Made by a program: the position numbers and the translations under genes
Shown here: positions 1 through 9,789 of the stretch, one piece after another
How positions within the stretch are numbered: position 1 is the first letter of the stretch
Layout: the number at the start of each line of letters is the position of its first letter
Source: VRUE01 sp963840565
GTDB taxonomy: Bacteria; Actinomycetota; Thermoleophilia; Solirubrobacterales; 70-9
Assembly (NCBI GenBank): GCA_963840565.1
Contig: CAWIZH010000004.1
Coordinates: forward strand, 1-64,000
Reading direction: 5' to 3'
DNA length: 64,000 nt
The notes under the pieces: model-generated
The model's database searches: none
The model's input: only the letters and a program-made list of their open reading frames with translations
What the model was told of the DNA's origin: nothing

Positions 1-82
1 CGGACTTTCGCGTTGCTCGCTGAGTGGGCTGTGCGAAAAACATGACGCCGCTGCGCGGGAGGGGCACCCGGCCCCTCCGCAC
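1..82. repeat. Palindromic element E1 (core type A), cut by window edge
   Basis: Positions 22-54 match 3808-3840 of element E2 with a single mismatch (g28 against t3814). The match includes the motif gcgaaaaac and the following acgccgctgc. It is followed by a private GC-rich arm (about 55-80) that differs from the E2 arm but sits at the same place and is itself partly self-complementary (gaggggc/gcccctc). The partner arm would lie left of the window start and cannot be seen. The element lies just beyond the terminator of the minus-strand gene at 200-847. Confidence 0.6.
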
Positions 83-107
83 GGCTTCGACTTCTGGCGA
101 CAACGCA

Positions 108-137
108 AAGCGGCCCGAGCTTTCGCCCGGGCCGCTT
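108..137 (-). terminator. Hairpin terminator of the 200-847 gene
   Basis: A 10-bp perfect stem (108-117 pairing with 128-137) lies downstream of the stop codon of the minus-strand gene. In the minus orientation a short T-rich stretch follows. A second short inverted repeat (about 142-151 with 179-188, cgaaacctcg against cgaggtttcg) lies between it and the stop codon. Confidence 0.5.
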
Positions 138-199
138 GAGCCGCGAAACCTCGTTTTTGTGGCCCATAGGCGCACAATCGAGGTTTCGAGACGTTGTTG

Positions 200-847
200 C
201 TAGTTGCTGCTGCCGCCTGAGAGGCAGTAGGCGTAGGCGGTGAGGGTGGTGTCGGCGCCCGAGGTGCTGTGGGCGTATGCCTCCCAGCCGTTGCCGTTGC
301 GGACGCTGCCGACCAGGTAGACCGCGTAGAGGCCCGGTAGGCCGCCGCCGCTGATCACCGTGGTGCCGGCGGGGCAGAGGGCCGTGACCGCCTCGTTGGT
401 ACCGGCTTTGATCGTGACCGCGTTGCTGACCTGGACGATTCCGCCGAGCTCGGAGGCGCGGACGGAGCCGGCCTGTAGCTCACTCGAGCCGACTGAGTCG
501 GGGCCAAGGTCGTTGGCGGTCAGGGACTGGTCGGCTACCTCCGAGGAGGTGACCGAGGCTGCGCCGAGGTCAGCCGAGGTCAGCGTCTCCGGGGCGACGT
601 CGGAGGATTCGACGCCGTTTTCGGCGATCTCGGTCGTGTCGACCGCGTCGGGGGCGATCTTGCCGGCCGCAACCGAGTTGTCGCGGAGGTCGACCGTGCG
701 GATCGTGCCGTCGACGATCTGCGGCGAGCGGACCGTGTTCTTGCCGACGCCGGCGGCGATGGCGCTACCGGTGAGGGCGGCGAACAGCGCGAGGCAGGCG
801 ATCACGAGGGCGGGGGAGGGACGGAATGAGCGGGTCTTGCTGGTCAT
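200..847 (-). CDS. Secreted repeat protein with short aspartate/serine-rich repeats
   Basis: The protein is 215 residues. I placed the start at the ATG at 847 because AAAGGA lies nine bases upstream and the next residues form a basic stretch followed by a hydrophobic signal or anchor segment (about residues 13-32). Residues about 38-135 are an irregular tandem repeat of roughly 10-11 residues with recurring units such as DLRDNSV, SSDVAPETL, SSEVADQSL and ANDLGPDSV. The periodicity suggests a beta-roll or coiled fibre. The C-terminal part carries two cysteines (CPAG, AYCL) that could form a disulfide. I know this style of protein from thermoleophilic actinobacteria but not its function. It probably acts outside the cell. 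Confidence 0.75.
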   Translation of the reverse strand: MTSKTRSFRPSPALVIACLALFAALTGSAIAAGVGKNTVRSPQIVDGTIRTVDLRDNSVAAGKIAPDAVDTTEIAENGVESSDVAPETLTSADLGAASVTSSEVADQSLTANDLGPDSVGSSELQAGSVRASELGGIVQVSNAVTIKAGTNEAVTALCPAGTTVISGGGLPGLYAVYLVGSVRNGNGWEAYAHSTSGADTTLTAYAYCLSGGSSN

Positions 848-1063
848 CGGAGGTTCCTTTCGTTGGGTTTGTAATCCGATGGACCAAGCTTCGAATCGAT
901 TGCCCTTTCTCTCTACGGACCCCAGGGGTGAACCCTCTAACCCCTTAACCCCTGCGCCAGGTCGTTTCAGGAGGACGAGATTCGTACCTCTTCTCGTGAA
1001 CCTCTGTTGCAGTGATGTAAAACCTGCCCCTGTCTTGTCCGCCAATCTGTTCGGGAGGCTGCT

Positions 1064-2386
1064 GTGCATTTCTCTGTCGTTGTCAGGCGCTATTGCGTCG
1101 CCGCTCTGCTGCTTGCGATAGCGGCGTTTGCCTTTGTCGCTCCAGGCCGGGCCACCGCCGCGACGCCCGCGCACACCGACGTCATGTTCGTCTTCGACAC
1201 GACCGGATCGATGACCTCAGCGCTGTCGCAGGCAAGGGCGGAAATCCAGGAAGCGATGACGCAGATAGGAGCCTCGCTTCCGGACGTGCAGTTCGGCCTA
1301 GCCGAGATGAGCGACTACAGCGACGTCAACTTCAACGGCTATCCGCCGGGGAGCGACTTCGAATTCGGCGAAGAACTTTATGACAACGGGAGTGGGTCTC
1401 ATCCCTGGACGCTCGACGTTCCGATCTCCCCCAACCAGTCGGCTGTCTCGGCCGGGCTGTTGAAATTGTTTGCGACTGGAGGCGGCGATGGTCCCGAGGC
1501 CTACGGGAGGGCTCTGTATGAGACCGATGCGAACCCCACGGTTGGCTGGCGGCCTGGAGCGCGAGGAGTCATCGTGCTCGTGGCCGACAACGTGCCGCAC
1601 GACACGGAACTGAACGACGGCATCCCGAGTGCCAGCTGGGTGGCATCTCCCTTTAACACGGGTCCTGATCCGGGCCCCGACAGCACGATCGGGACTGGTG
1701 ACGACATCGACTGGCAGGGCCTGTTGCAGAAGTTGGTTGTCGACGGCAAGCCACTCGAGTTCGTCGATTACCACGGAGAGGAAGACTTCTTCCCTTACTG
1801 GCAGAACTGGAGCTCCCGGACCGGCGGGTCGGCCCTTTACACCAATGGCAGCGTCAGCTTGGCAAGCCAGCTCACCGAACTGGTCAAGGCGGGCGCCAGC
1901 GCCGCCTTGCCGGCTTGCCCTGCCGGACTGGTGCGTGACTCGAACGAACATTGCGCCACTCCACCTCCTCCGCCCAACACCTTCACGGTCGTACCGCGGA
2001 TCAGCTGCTCAAAAGGCTGCCATGTGGTCTTCGTGAAAATCACCTTCGACAGCGCCGGCAACGTGATCGCCGAAAGCGTTCAGGAGGAGGAAGCGGGCGC
2101 CAGCGCCGTTGCGCACAGCAGCAAGGCGAAAAAAGGGCACAAGAAGAAGTCGAAGCCGCTGATCAAGCGTCTCAGCCAGCCGGTTGTCGCCGGGGCCAAC
2201 ACGCTGAAACTGAAACTGACTCCGGCGGCGCTGAAATCGCTGAAGAAAAAAGGGAAGCTGAATCTGAAAGTGCAGATCACCTTCACCCCCACCGGGGGCA
2301 CGGCGAAAAGCACGACTCAGACGTTCAGGGTCAAGCTGCCCGCGGAGCACGGCAAAAAAAGCAAAGGGCACGGTCCCAAGAAGTAG
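1064..2386 (+). CDS. Secreted von Willebrand factor type A domain protein
   Basis: The protein is 440 residues with a GTG start preceded by GGAGG at a five-base spacing. An N-terminal signal peptide (about residues 1-33, hydrophobic core plus small residues before ATPAHTD) is followed by a vWA fold. The first strand and the metal-ion-dependent adhesion site DTTGSM are at about residues 45-50, matching the DxTxS form. Such domains bind protein ligands through a divalent metal. The last roughly 100 residues are lysine-rich (KAKKGHKKKSK, KSLKKKGK) and end in a basic tail, which may bind wall polymers. It is transcribed divergently from the secreted repeat protein. Its exact ligand is unknown. 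Confidence 0.85.
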   Translation: MHFSVVVRRYCVAALLLAIAAFAFVAPGRATAATPAHTDVMFVFDTTGSMTSALSQARAEIQEAMTQIGASLPDVQFGLAEMSDYSDVNFNGYPPGSDFEFGEELYDNGSGSHPWTLDVPISPNQSAVSAGLLKLFATGGGDGPEAYGRALYETDANPTVGWRPGARGVIVLVADNVPHDTELNDGIPSASWVASPFNTGPDPGPDSTIGTGDDIDWQGLLQKLVVDGKPLEFVDYHGEEDFFPYWQNWSSRTGGSALYTNGSVSLASQLTELVKAGASAALPACPAGLVRDSNEHCATPPPPPNTFTVVPRISCSKGCHVVFVKITFDSAGNVIAESVQEEEAGASAVAHSSKAKKGHKKKSKPLIKRLSQPVVAGANTLKLKLTPAALKSLKKKGKLNLKVQITFTPTGGTAKSTTQTFRVKLPAEHGKKSKGHGPKK

Positions 2387-2391
2387 CTGCG

Positions 2392-2415
2392 GGCAGGGGG
2401 TAGATTCCCCCTGCC
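2392..2415 (+). promoter_or_regulatory. Hairpin abutting a start codon
   Basis: A 9-bp perfect stem (2392-2400 with 2407-2415, loop tagatt) ends on the base before the ATG at 2416. It could terminate the vWA gene, although no T-run follows. It could also fold over the ribosome entry site of the monooxygenase gene. There is no free Shine-Dalgarno sequence between stem and start. Confidence 0.45.
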
Positions 2416-3741
2416 ATGCCTGCCGCCTCCCAGAAGGTCTGCGTGATCGGTGCCGGGTCCTCCGGCATCGCCGCCTGCCAGGTTCTCAATGCGGCCGGCG
2501 TGCCGTTCGAGGCCTATGAGAAGGGCTCCGAGGTTGGCGGCAACTGGCGCTACGAAAACGACAATGAGATGTCGTCGGCATATCGCTCGCTTCACATCAA
2601 CACCTCGCGCGGGTTGATGGCCTACAGGACCTACCCGATGCCGGATGACTATCCGGATTATCCGAATCTCTTCCAGATCGCCCGCTACTTCGACGACTAC
2701 GTCGACCATTTCGGCCTGCGCGAGAAGATCCGCTTTCGCACCGAGGTCAAGAGCGTCGTGCCCGTCGACGGCGAGTGGGAGGTCACGGTCGAGCGGGGCG
2801 ATGGCAAGAGCGAAACCAACCGCTACCGGGCGGTCATGGTCGCCAACGGCCACCACTGGGACCCGCGCTGGCCGGAGCCGGCCTTTCCCGGCTCCGACGA
2901 GTTCGAGGGCGAGCAGATCCACGTCCACCACTACCGCGAGCCCGAGGTGCTGCGCGACAAGCGGGTGCTGGTGCTGGGGATCGGCAACTCGGCCACCGAC
3001 ATCGCGGTCGAGTCCTCACGGGTCGCCGAGAAGACCTTTCTGGCGATGCGCCGCGGCGCCTACGTCATGCCCAAGTACCTCAACGGCAAACCGACCGACG
3101 AGGCGGCATCGAAGCTCTTGACCATGATGCCGCTCTCGGTGCAGCGCTTCGTGCTCGGCCGGATGCTGGGCCTGACCGCCGGCGACATGACCGCCTACGG
3201 CCTGCCCAAGCCCGACCATAAGCTGCTCGAGGCGCACCCGACCGTCTCCGCCGAGCTGCTTTCGCGGCTCGGTCACGGCGACATCGCGGTCAAGCCCAAC
3301 CTCGATCGCTTCAGCGGCGGGCGCACGGTCCGTTTCGTCGATGGCAGCGAGGAGGAGATCGACCTCGTCGTTTACTGCACCGGCTACCGGATCAGCTTCC
3401 CCTTCTTCGACGAGAACCTGATCTCGGCCGCCGACAACCGGTTGCCGCTCTACCGGCGCGTCGTTTCCCCCGAGCATCCGGGGCTCTACTTCATCGGCCT
3501 GATTCAGCCGCTCGGCGCGATCATGCCCCTGGCCGAGGCCCAGGCCGAGTGGGTGGCGGACTTGCTCAGCGGTCGCGGAACGCTGCCTTCACCGAGCGCG
3601 ATGCGGGCTGAGATTGCCAAGGCGGAAAAGAAGATGAAGAAGCGGTATGTGGCCTCTAAGCGGCACACGATCCAGGTGGATTTCCAGCCTTATCTACGAG
3701 AGATCAAGCGGGAGCGGAAGCGGGCTGCTCAGCGGGTTTGA
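2416..3741 (+). CDS. Flavin-containing monooxygenase (FMO/Baeyer-Villiger type)
   Basis: The protein is 441 residues. An FAD-binding GxGxxG motif (IGAGSSG) sits at about residues 11-17. The family fingerprint FxGxxxHxxxY is seen as FEGEQIHVHHY near residue 162. A second, NADPH-binding Rossmann motif (GIGNSATDIA) is near residue 188, and CTGY near residue 325 matches the usual ATGY-like segment. Such enzymes use NADPH and oxygen to insert one oxygen atom into organic substrates, either at N/S heteroatoms or as Baeyer-Villiger oxidation of ketones. The substrate cannot be read from sequence. The protein is cytosolic with no signal peptide. Its 3' end overlaps the end of a convergent small gene and is followed directly by palindromic element E2. 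Confidence 0.9.
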   Translation: MPAASQKVCVIGAGSSGIAACQVLNAAGVPFEAYEKGSEVGGNWRYENDNEMSSAYRSLHINTSRGLMAYRTYPMPDDYPDYPNLFQIARYFDDYVDHFGLREKIRFRTEVKSVVPVDGEWEVTVERGDGKSETNRYRAVMVANGHHWDPRWPEPAFPGSDEFEGEQIHVHHYREPEVLRDKRVLVLGIGNSATDIAVESSRVAEKTFLAMRRGAYVMPKYLNGKPTDEAASKLLTMMPLSVQRFVLGRMLGLTAGDMTAYGLPKPDHKLLEAHPTVSAELLSRLGHGDIAVKPNLDRFSGGRTVRFVDGSEEEIDLVVYCTGYRISFPFFDENLISAADNRLPLYRRVVSPEHPGLYFIGLIQPLGAIMPLAEAQAEWVADLLSGRGTLPSPSAMRAEIAKAEKKMKKRYVASKRHTIQVDFQPYLREIKRERKRAAQRV

Positions 3742-4076
3742 GAGGGAGGGGACGCGGTGCCCCTCTCGGTTGCTGGGTTTTTCGCCTCGCGCGCAAGTTC
3801 TCTCGCCGAGTGGTCTGTGCGAAAAACATGACGCCGCTGCCCGAGAGGGGCACCGCGTCCCCTCCTGATCGCCGCCGCGCCGCCACCGTGAGGTCCTCGG
3901 CGTGGGCCTCGGGGGAGCTTTGGCTGCGGGTTCTGGCGCTTGAAGCCGCCGTCAGAGTCCTCGGTTGCGCCCTCGGGCTCAGGTTCGCGACTTGCCCACC
4001 AGATCAGGGCTATTGAGGCGAAGACGGGGATCTTCAGCACTACGAGGAGGAAGAAGATTGGCCAGAAGCCTTGCAT
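3729..4076 (-). CDS. Small single-pass membrane protein with repeat-encoded tail
   Basis: The protein is 115 residues starting at ATG 4076, which gives MQGFWPIFFLLVVLKI and one strong transmembrane helix (about residues 4-27), then a polar acidic and basic tail. It begins five bases after the stop of the HAD gene and probably ends the rpsL-rpsG-HAD transcript. The last roughly 40 residues are read through palindromic element E2 (3745-3865), so the natural C-terminus may have been altered by the element. The reading frame overlaps the monooxygenase 3' end by 13 bases. There is no clear Shine-Dalgarno sequence. The function is unknown. Confidence 0.5.
   Translation of the reverse strand: MQGFWPIFFLLVVLKIPVFASIALIWWASREPEPEGATEDSDGGFKRQNPQPKLPRGPRRGPHGGGAAAIRRGRGAPLGQRRHVFRTDHSARELAREAKNPATERGTASPPSQTR
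3745..3865. repeat. Palindromic element E2 (core type A)
   Basis: Perfect 25-bp terminal inverted repeats (3745-3769 and 3841-3865) enclose a 71-bp interior. The interior carries a second 9-bp stem (3777-3785 with 3819-3827, gtttttcgc/gcgaaaaac). The interior right half is shared with E1 but the arms are different, while still matching each other exactly. The element lies between the 3' ends of convergent genes and may act as a bidirectional terminator. Confidence 0.8.
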
Positions 4077-4081
4077 CGGGG

Positions 4082-4561
4082 TCAGTGTAGAGATACGGCC
4101 CACTGCCGCAAGGCCTCTACGTGGGCCTCCTCGAGACCGAGGTGGGTTTCGGTTGGGACGAGCAGGGTCGGCTGCTCTCTTTGCTCCGCCCACTCGTAAC
4201 AGCTCTGGTCGAAGTTGTCGTCGATCCAGGCCATCGCCCGTCCCCGCCCGTACTCCTCGAGGGGGCCGAGCTTCCAGTGCGCGCCGCCGGCCGCGACGGC
4301 GCCATCGAAGGTCACGTGTGGCAGTTCCGGCAGTCCCAGCAGGGCAGGAAGGTAGAAGTTCGCTTTGTCCTCCCAGCCGCTCGCCCAGACCAACTCGAAG
4401 TGCTCGCTAAGACGCACCAAGCGGTCGCCGCAAGGCAGCGAGATCAAGTGAGGCACCCCATCGACCAGCTCGAGCTTCGTAAAAGCGCGATCCGGCTTCT
4501 CCTCGGCTCCGAACAGCGAGATGACGCCATCGATATCGACTGCGAGGATCGGTCGGCTCAT
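4082..4561 (-). CDS. HAD-like domain protein
   Basis: The protein is 159 residues. The N-terminal motif VDIDGVIS resembles motif I of the haloacid dehalogenase superfamily (DxDG, catalytic aspartates D9 and D11). Near the C-terminus WIDDNFD could be the acidic motif IV that helps bind magnesium. The protein is short and lacks a large cap domain. It probably hydrolyses a phosphate ester or is a degenerate HAD relative; the substrate is unknown. It starts 14 bases after rpsG and is likely co-transcribed with rpsL-rpsG, an unexpected partner for these ribosomal genes. Confidence 0.75.
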   Translation of the reverse strand: MSRPILAVDIDGVISLFGAEEKPDRAFTKLELVDGVPHLISLPCGDRLVRLSEHFELVWASGWEDKANFYLPALLGLPELPHVTFDGAVAAGGAHWKLGPLEEYGRGRAMAWIDDNFDQSCYEWAEQREQPTLLVPTETHLGLEEAHVEALRQWAVSLH

Positions 4562-4575
4562 GGCCGAGTCTCGGA

Positions 4576-5046
4576 CTACCAGCGGTAGTGCGCGAAGGCC
4601 TTGTTGGCCTGGGCCATGCGGTAGATGTCGTCCTTGCGCTTCCAGGCAGATCCCTGCTGTTGGGTCGCGTCAAGGATCTCACCGGCGAGGCGCTCTGCCA
4701 TCGAGTACTCGCGGCGGTTGCGCGCGTAGTCGACCATCCAGCGGATTGCCAGGGTGCGGGCACGACGGGCGGGAACCTCGACCGGCACCTGGTAGGTGGC
4801 GCCGCCGACGCGGCGGGAGCGAACCTCAAGCACCGGGGTCAGTTGCTTGATCGCGGCCTCGAGGGTCTCGATCGCGTCCTCACCCGAGCGCTCGCCGACC
4901 AGGGCAAGCGCGTCGTAGACGATCCGCTCGGCAAGTTGCTTCTTGCCGTCGCTCATCACCTTGTTGATCAGCTGTTGGACGAGCCGGTTGCGAAAGCGCG
5001 CGTCGGGCTCGACCGGTCGGATTGTTGCGGCTGAGCGGCGGGGCAT
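4576..5046 (-). CDS. rpsG: 30S ribosomal protein S7
   Basis: The protein is 156 residues, the usual length. S7 nucleates assembly of the 30S head by binding the 3' domain of 16S rRNA and contacts E-site tRNA. Recognisable segments are NRLVQQLINKVMSDGKK near residue 20, PVLEVRSRRVGGATYQVP near residue 72, and the helix ARNRREYSMAERLAGEI. The ATG start overlaps the rpsL stop codon (TAATG), so translation is probably coupled. In most bacteria rpsL, rpsG, fusA and tuf share one strand, but here fusA lies on the opposite strand. Confidence 0.97.
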   Translation of the reverse strand: MPRRSAATIRPVEPDARFRNRLVQQLINKVMSDGKKQLAERIVYDALALVGERSGEDAIETLEAAIKQLTPVLEVRSRRVGGATYQVPVEVPARRARTLAIRWMVDYARNRREYSMAERLAGEILDATQQQGSAWKRKDDIYRMAQANKAFAHYRW

Positions 5047-5441
5047 TAGGAAGCCTTGACGCCGTAGCGCGAACGGGCCTGCTTGCGATCGGAGACGCCG
5101 GCTGCGTCGAGGGTGCCGCGGACGACCTTGTAGCGGACGCCTGGCAAATCCTTGACGCGACCACCGCGGACCAAGACCACGGAGTGCTCCTGCAGGTTGT
5201 GGCCCTCGCCGGGGATATAGGTGGTGACCTCCATCCCGTTGGTCAGTCGCACACGGGCGATCTTGCGCAGGGCTGAGTTCGGCTTCTTCGGCGTTACGGT
5301 TGCGACGCGCGTGCAGACCCCGCGCCGCTGCGGGGCGGCGACGGCCTTCTTGCGGCCCTGTCCCGACTTGAGACCGGGGGTCGTCGTCTTCTTCTTCGGG
5401 CGCTTGCGGCCCTTCCTGACAAGTTGATTCGTATTCGGCAC
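5046..5441 (-). CDS. rpsL: 30S ribosomal protein S12
   Basis: The protein is 131 residues. S12 sits at the decoding centre and controls accuracy. The conserved run TPKKPNSALRK and the streptomycin-region segment RGGRVKDLPGVRY are intact, with lysines at the positions where resistance mutations occur. The N-terminal loop (TTTPGLKSGQGRKKAVAAP) is longer than in E. coli. Translation starts at GTG 5441; no Shine-Dalgarno sequence is visible. The start lies inside the upstream membrane-protein reading frame, which suggests translational coupling. It is transcribed together with rpsG. Confidence 0.96.
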   Translation of the reverse strand: MPNTNQLVRKGRKRPKKKTTTPGLKSGQGRKKAVAAPQRRGVCTRVATVTPKKPNSALRKIARVRLTNGMEVTTYIPGEGHNLQEHSVVLVRGGRVKDLPGVRYKVVRGTLDAAGVSDRKQARSRYGVKAS

Positions 5442-6304
5442 GGCCGCGCATAGTAGAGCAGTCCGCCCAAGACCAGCCCCGCCGCTGCCGCGAGCTGGGC
5501 GTAGAAGCCGTTTTCGAGCACTGCCGTCGCGCCCGAAAAGCGCGATGCCTGGGTGCCCTCATCGAGGCCTGCGGGCAGATCAACGAGCAAGATCACGGCG
5601 ATGCTGAGCAAGCCGAGGGCGATGATGACCCGACCCAGCCCGCGCCGCTGAGGGTGCAGGGCCATCGTCGCGGCGCAGGCGGCAGCGAGCAGCGCGATCG
5701 GGATCAACACGTAGGAGTGGACGTCGACCGGCGTCTTTGCCGCAACCGTTGGTGCCGCTGCGGCGGCGAGGCCCGCGTAACCGGACTGGCCAATCTCGAC
5801 GCTGCGGAAGTCGACGAACTGGGAAGCGATCAGGCAGAGCGCCGAAGCGACGATCACGCCGCAGACCGCCCGCTGGGGGGTGAACACAGCGCTGGCGCGG
5901 GTCGCTGCCTTGATCGCGAGAGCGCTGGCGCGGCGCAACCATCGTTCGCCGCGAGCGAAGACGCGCAGCACGAATACCCCAGCCGGGCGGAGGTGCTTGC
6001 TCAGCGTCTTGGCAAAGCTCATCGCCCTGGTGCGCAGCCGTCGCACCAGCCGGGTCAGGCGTGGCCGCAGCTTCTCGATCCGCCGCGCCGCCGCCCGATC
6101 GACCTGGCGAGTGCGCTTGGCGGCTGCCGAGAGGACCGCGCCGATGCGCCGTCGCGCCGCTGCTATCATCGCGCGTCGCTCAGGCAGTTTTTTCGAAGTC
6201 CGTTTCGAAGTTCGTTTCGCCGGGCCCGCGAGGGCCTTTTTCATGCGCCGATCCCGGCTCTTGCCAGATCGTTTGCTTTTGTCCCGTCCCCGTTTCACGT
6301 TCAA
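5294..6304 (-). CDS. Putative membrane protein with a long basic N-terminus
   Basis: The open frame gives up to 336 residues. Residues about 1-135 are extremely rich in Arg, Lys and Ala. They are followed by about four transmembrane helices (for example VCGVIVASALCLIASQFV and YVLIPIALLAAACAATMAL). After about residue 285 (LLYYARP) the frame runs through the first 148 bases of rpsL in another phase and gives only low-complexity basic sequence. The overlap is probably genuine, or the true end is hidden. A later start (for example MSFAKTL or MIAAARR) is possible and would leave room for a fusA promoter, since the first ATG is only 19 bases from fusA. The function is unknown. Confidence 0.55.
   Translation of the reverse strand: MNVKRGRDKSKRSGKSRDRRMKKALAGPAKRTSKRTSKKLPERRAMIAAARRRIGAVLSAAAKRTRQVDRAAARRIEKLRPRLTRLVRRLRTRAMSFAKTLSKHLRPAGVFVLRVFARGERWLRRASALAIKAATRASAVFTPQRAVCGVIVASALCLIASQFVDFRSVEIGQSGYAGLAAAAAPTVAAKTPVDVHSYVLIPIALLAAACAATMALHPQRRGLGRVIIALGLLSIAVILLVDLPAGLDEGTQASRFSGATAVLENGFYAQLAAAAGLVLGGLLYYARPCRIRINLSGRAASARRRRRRPPVSSRDRAARRPSPPRSGAGSARASQP
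6223..6241 (+). terminator. Possible fusA leader attenuator
   Basis: On the plus strand a GC stem (6223-6227 with 6232-6236, loop gcga) is followed by five T residues, about 80 bases before the fusA start. It could be an attenuator in the fusA leader. It lies within the opposite-strand membrane-protein frame, so it may instead be a chance consequence of codons there. Confidence 0.3.
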
Positions 6305-6323
6305 ACCCTTACCTTAGGAACAC

Positions 6324-8435
<2,112 letters not shown>

Positions 8436-8487
8436 CCGGGATCGGGCCGCACGCTTGTTCTAGCTATATTTCCCAGGTTCGCCCACA

Positions 8488-8508
8488 GGCAGGGCGAAGT
8501 GCCCTGCC
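8488..8508 (+). promoter_or_regulatory. Hairpin in the tuf leader
   Basis: An 8-bp perfect stem (8488-8495 with 8501-8508, loop gaagt) sits in the 142-bp interval between fusA and tuf, with no T-run after it. An AT-rich stretch (tagctatattt, 8461-8471) lies just upstream. The interval is long enough to hold a tuf promoter and a structured leader. Confidence 0.4.
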
Positions 8509-8577
8509 CAGCAGGACCTTCAAACTTAATCAGTCAACGCAGACAGAACCCGACTTCGAAAGGTAGAACGGAGAGAG

Positions 8578-9762
8578 ATGTCCAAGGAGAAGTTCGAGCG
8601 CGATAAGCCGCATGTGAACGTCGGCACGATCGGTCACATCGACCACGGAAAGACGACGCTGACGGCCGCGATCACCAAGACGCTCTCTACAACGGGCGGA
8701 GCGGAAGCGAAAAGCTTCGAAGAGATCGACAACGCCCCGGAGGAGAAGGAGCGTGGAATCACGATCGCGACCTCTCACGTCGAGTATCAGACCGAGAACC
8801 GCCACTACGCCCACGTCGACTGCCCGGGCCATGCCGACTATGTGAAGAACATGATCACCGGCGCCGCGCAGATGGACGGTGCGATCCTGGTCGTCTCGGC
8901 CGCCGATGGCGTGATGCCGCAGACGCGCGAGCACATCCTGCTCGCCCGCCAGGTCAACGTTCCGCACGTCGTCGTCTTCCTCAACAAGGTCGACCAGGTC
9001 GACGACGAGGAACTGATCGAGCTGGTCGAGGAGGAGGTCAAGGAACTTCTCGACGAGTACGACTTCCCCGGCGACGACACGCCGATCATCAAGGGCTCGG
9101 CGCTGAAGGCGCTGGAAGGCGACGAGGAGGCGCAGAAGGCTGTCTTCGAGCTGGCCGCCGCCCTCGACTCCTACATCCCCGAGCCCGTGCGCGAGCTCGA
9201 CAAGCCCTTCCTGATGCCGATCGAGGACATCTTCTCGATTACCGGCCGCGGCACGGTTGCCACCGGCCGCGTCGAGCAGGGCATCGTCAACACCGGCGAC
9301 GAGGTTGAGATCGTCGGCATCAAGGACACGACCACGACCGTGGTCACCGGGGTTGAGATGTTCCGCAAGATCCTCGACCAGGGTCAGGCCGGCGACAACA
9401 TCGGCGCCCTCCTGCGCGGTACCAAGCGCGAGGAGATCGAGCGCGGGCAGGTTCTCTGCAAGCCCGGTTCGATCACGCCGCACACCAAGTTCAAAGCCGA
9501 GGTCTACTGCTTGAAGAAGGAGGAGGGTGGCCGTCACACGCCGTTCTTCTCGGGCTACCGGCCCCAGTTCTACTTCCGCACGACCGACGTGACCGGGATC
9601 GCCAACCTCCCCGAGGGGACCGAGATGGTGATGCCCGGCGACAACGTCGAGATGACGATCGAGTTGATTCAGCCGATCGCGATGGACCAGGGCCTGCGCT
9701 TCGCCATCCGCGAGGGTGGTCGGACCGTCGGTTCGGGAGTCGTCGCGGACGTCATCGAGTAG
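8578..9762 (+). CDS. tuf: Elongation factor Tu
   Basis: The protein is 394 residues, normal for the family. EF-Tu delivers aminoacyl-tRNA to the ribosomal A site as a GTP complex. Motifs are GHIDHGKTT near residue 18, DCPGHADYV near residue 80, NKVDQVDDEEL near residue 135 and SALKALEG near residue 173. Domain II and III hallmarks (GRGTVATGRVEQG; PQFYFRTTDVTG) are intact. The Shine-Dalgarno is a purine-rich run (acggagagag) directly before the ATG. The gene has its own leader after fusA and is followed by a UUCG-capped hairpin, so it may be expressed both with and apart from its neighbours. Confidence 0.98.
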   Translation: MSKEKFERDKPHVNVGTIGHIDHGKTTLTAAITKTLSTTGGAEAKSFEEIDNAPEEKERGITIATSHVEYQTENRHYAHVDCPGHADYVKNMITGAAQMDGAILVVSAADGVMPQTREHILLARQVNVPHVVVFLNKVDQVDDEELIELVEEEVKELLDEYDFPGDDTPIIKGSALKALEGDEEAQKAVFELAAALDSYIPEPVRELDKPFLMPIEDIFSITGRGTVATGRVEQGIVNTGDEVEIVGIKDTTTTVVTGVEMFRKILDQGQAGDNIGALLRGTKREEIERGQVLCKPGSITPHTKFKAEVYCLKKEEGGRHTPFFSGYRPQFYFRTTDVTGIANLPEGTEMVMPGDNVEMTIELIQPIAMDQGLRFAIREGGRTVGSGVVADVIE

Positions 9763-9768
9763 CGACCT

Positions 9769-9788
9769 GAGCGGGCTTCGGCCCGCTC
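9769..9788 (+). terminator. UUCG-capped hairpin after tuf
   Basis: An 8-bp perfect GC stem (9769-9776 with 9781-9788) closed by a TTCG tetraloop lies seven bases after the tuf stop. It lacks a T-run, as is common for actinobacterial 3' hairpins, and could terminate transcription or stabilise the tuf message. Confidence 0.6.
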
Positions 9789-9789
9789 G

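Noticed and set aside
96..110. acaacgcaaagc as a second GEMM riboswitch core
   Set aside because: The flanking GNRA-capped stem and ggcaaacc half are missing. The bases are part of the terminator region.
8461..8471. tagctatattt as a tuf promoter -10 box
   Set aside because: No -35 element lies at a suitable distance, so I did not list it as a promoter.
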